Below, in pieces: positions 7,282 to 10,736 of a stretch of DNA of 10,736 nt. Below the pieces are notes generated by a model. That model did no database searches. It saw nothing but the letters and a program-made list of their open reading frames with translations, and was not told where the DNA came from. Made by a program: the position numbers and the translations under genes. Source of the stretch: Bacteroidales bacterium (GTDB lineage Bacteria > Bacteroidota > Bacteroidia > Bacteroidales > UBA12481); assembly GCA_021160155.1 (NCBI GenBank), contig JAGHDB010000324.1, positions 1-10,736 of the forward strand, in the 5' to 3' direction. Each line of letters opens with the position of its first letter. Positions within the stretch are counted from its first letter, which is position 1.

Positions 7282-8649
7282 TCAATTAGTCATATTTACT
7301 GCTGCAGGTTCGATTGGCCAGGCCGGTTTATTCAAGCGGATTTTCAAGACGTATGCCGGTTGATCAACCGGCATCTCAGGCAGCCGGATCAACAGGGCAC
7401 GCTGGCGATTGTCATAGCTTATCTCTTTATCGCCCAGCACACTTACCCGGACAGCCTTATATCCCTGAGGTAACGGAAGGATAACTTTTTTCAGTGTAAG
7501 ATCCATGACGTGCAGGTAGATATAATGCCCTTTCCGGGTAGAAGCCAACTTCCCAGTCGGCAAATACGGACCACCGCTTGTCCCGTACACCGCTTCACCG
7601 TTGATTTTCATCCAGTCTCCCACCTCATGCAGCAGTTCAACCTGCCGGGGTTCAATCCACCCGTCGGGCATCGGGCCTACATTAAGCAGCAGGTTGCCAT
7701 CACCTCCCACAGTTTTGATAAGAGTGTGTATAATCTCTTTTGAGGATTTTAATTTATCATTGGGTTTCCAGGCCCATTGAGTTCCGACCGTAATACAGGA
7801 TTCCCACGGAACTTCCTGATTGAAAGCACCGATTCGCTGTTCTGGAGTACCAAAATCGCCGGCATATTTACTGAGGCTGTCGGCCATCCCTTTCATGCTT
7901 TTAAATCCCTTATCCACCCGATTGTTAATCAGCAATTGGTTGTTCAGATCACGGCAATATTTGTATAACTCCATGCCCATCTCATGGGTCCAGGAGGCTT
8001 CCCATTCACCATCGAACCAGAGAATATTGGTATGATAATCCCGTATCAACTCCTGAACCTGGTTAAAGAGATACTTTTTATAAACCGACATGTCGGATCC
8101 TTCAACCGGACGGGGATCATTATGGCGGGTAGTATAGTCAGGATGTTTCCAGTCGAGGATCGAATAATAGGTGCCGAACAATACGCCCTGATCTTTACAT
8201 GCAGTTTCCAGCTCTTTCAGTACATCCCGGTGAAACGGAGTATTGGAGATGTTATAATCATTGTATTTTGTGGGCCAGAGGCAAAATCCGTCGTGGTGTT
8301 TAGCCGTAATGATAAAATACTTCATGCCGGTTTCTTTGGCAATCCGGATCCATTCACCGGCATCAAAAAACTCCGGGTTAAACGTAAGATACAAACTGTC
8401 ATACTTGCTGATCGGGATCTCCTTACCCCGTGACCAGCCGATCTCCGTACCCATCTGAGATACCGGCCCCCAATGCACAAACATCCCAAAACGCAGGTTT
8501 TGCCATCGGGTTAAAGCTTCTCGGTTGGTTTTCAAACCGGGGTTAAGTTCTCCTCCGCCACCAACAGGTTCTGTAACCGGGGGCGATTGTGAACAGGAAA
8601 AAGCAAAAAGCAATAAACAGATTGAAAAGAAGGCAGCGAATTTTCTCAT
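7282..8649 (-). CDS. GH29 alpha-L-fucosidase lipoprotein
   Basis: A 455-residue GH29 enzyme that should hydrolyse terminal alpha-L-fucosyl (or alpha-L-galactosyl) linkages outside the cytoplasm. The N-terminus is a short signal ending FAFSC (Cys19), a plausible lipobox of the looser Bacteroidota kind, followed by a Gly-rich linker. The barrel contains FGMFVHWGP (His59), TAKHHDGFCLW (His118-His119), and ILWFDGEW with the nucleophile Asp213. DFGTPEQR supplies Glu270 as candidate acid/base, and LLLNVGPMPDG is near 320-330. After NGEAVYGT a beta-rich C-terminal domain of about 90 residues matches the usual GH29 sandwich, so the gene looks full length. An in-frame TTG at 8667 exists, but the ATG at 8649 directly begins the signal peptide and is preferred. 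It follows lacZ by 75 bp and has its own promoter candidate in that gap. Confidence 0.94.
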   Translation of the reverse strand: MRKFAAFFSICLLLFAFSCSQSPPVTEPVGGGGELNPGLKTNREALTRWQNLRFGMFVHWGPVSQMGTEIGWSRGKEIPISKYDSLYLTFNPEFFDAGEWIRIAKETGMKYFIITAKHHDGFCLWPTKYNDYNISNTPFHRDVLKELETACKDQGVLFGTYYSILDWKHPDYTTRHNDPRPVEGSDMSVYKKYLFNQVQELIRDYHTNILWFDGEWEASWTHEMGMELYKYCRDLNNQLLINNRVDKGFKSMKGMADSLSKYAGDFGTPEQRIGAFNQEVPWESCITVGTQWAWKPNDKLKSSKEIIHTLIKTVGGDGNLLLNVGPMPDGWIEPRQVELLHEVGDWMKINGEAVYGTSGGPYLPTGKLASTRKGHYIYLHVMDLTLKKVILPLPQGYKAVRVSVLGDKEISYDNRQRALLIRLPEMPVDQPAYVLKIRLNKPAWPIEPAAVNMTN

Positions 8650-8684
8650 TTCGTTTAGGTTTAACAATGTATGCTAAAAATAAA

Positions 8685-8713
8685 CAAAACTATAATAATC
8701 CGTTGTTAATCAA
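8685..8713 (-). promoter_or_regulatory. Candidate Bacteroidota-type promoter upstream of the GH29 lipoprotein gene
   Basis: On the minus strand TAGTTTTG (8685-8692) is an exact match to the Bacteroidota -7 box TAnnTTTG. A TTG (8711-8713) lies 18 bp upstream, close to the usual 19-21 bp separation of the -33 TTTG element. Transcription would begin near 8678, giving a leader of about 30 bases before the ATG at 8649. It would allow the GH29, transglutaminase-like, GH29 and sulfatase genes to be expressed apart from lacZ. Confidence 0.45.
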
Positions 8714-8724
8714 CCTATGGAATT

Positions 8725-10736
<2,012 letters not shown>

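Noticed and set aside
7984..8433. Plus-strand open frame of 149 codons
   Set aside because: It runs antisense through GH29 core motifs and shows no protein features of its own.

Overview
The window looks like a stretch of a Bacteroidota chromosome, probably a Bacteroidales/Marinilabiliales-type environmental or gut organism. The reasons are the gene content (lipoprotein sulfatase, GH29 and GH2 enzymes in one operon), the absence of Shine-Dalgarno sites, A/T-rich leaders, and a promoter candidate with the Bacteroidota -7 consensus TAnnTTTG. Lineage below phylum is a guess. No SusC/SusD pair, sigma/anti-sigma regulator, RNA gene, mobile element or CRISPR array is visible.

Layout. Positions 1-1829 (minus) hold the start and most of a long KamA-family radical SAM/PLP aminomutase-like gene that runs off the left edge. 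A 116-bp divergent gap separates it from a plus-strand sugar-porter MFS transporter (1946-3274). The rest, 3233-10736, is one minus-strand block. In transcription order it contains a GH2 LacZ-type beta-galactosidase with a C-terminal CBM32-like module (5' end outside the window), a GH29 alpha-L-fucosidase lipoprotein, a transglutaminase-like lipoprotein, a second and shorter GH29 enzyme with a twin-arginine signal, and an S1-type sulfatase lipoprotein. The last gene converges on the transporter and overlaps it by 42 bp.

How the genes may work together. The minus-strand block reads as the exo-acting part of a polysaccharide- or glycoprotein-glycan-utilisation locus. The sulfatase would remove sulfate, the two GH29 enzymes would remove terminal alpha-L-fucose (or the structurally related alpha-L-galactose), and the GH2 enzyme would remove beta-linked galactose. 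The transporter could import a released monosaccharide. A sulfated fucose/galactose glycan (mucin-type O-glycan, fucoidan/galactofucan or an agar/porphyran-like galactan) is a reasonable inference, but the sequence does not choose among them. The KamA-like gene is probably unrelated to this pathway.

The window is mostly recognisable families. The oddest points are a 63-bp degenerate 9-bp repeat array inside the sulfatase reading frame, a transglutaminase-fold lipoprotein within a glycan-degrading operon, and a KamA-family protein that by eye lacks the lysine-recognition aspartates of lysine 2,3-aminomutase. I do not see strong evidence for a wholly new system.
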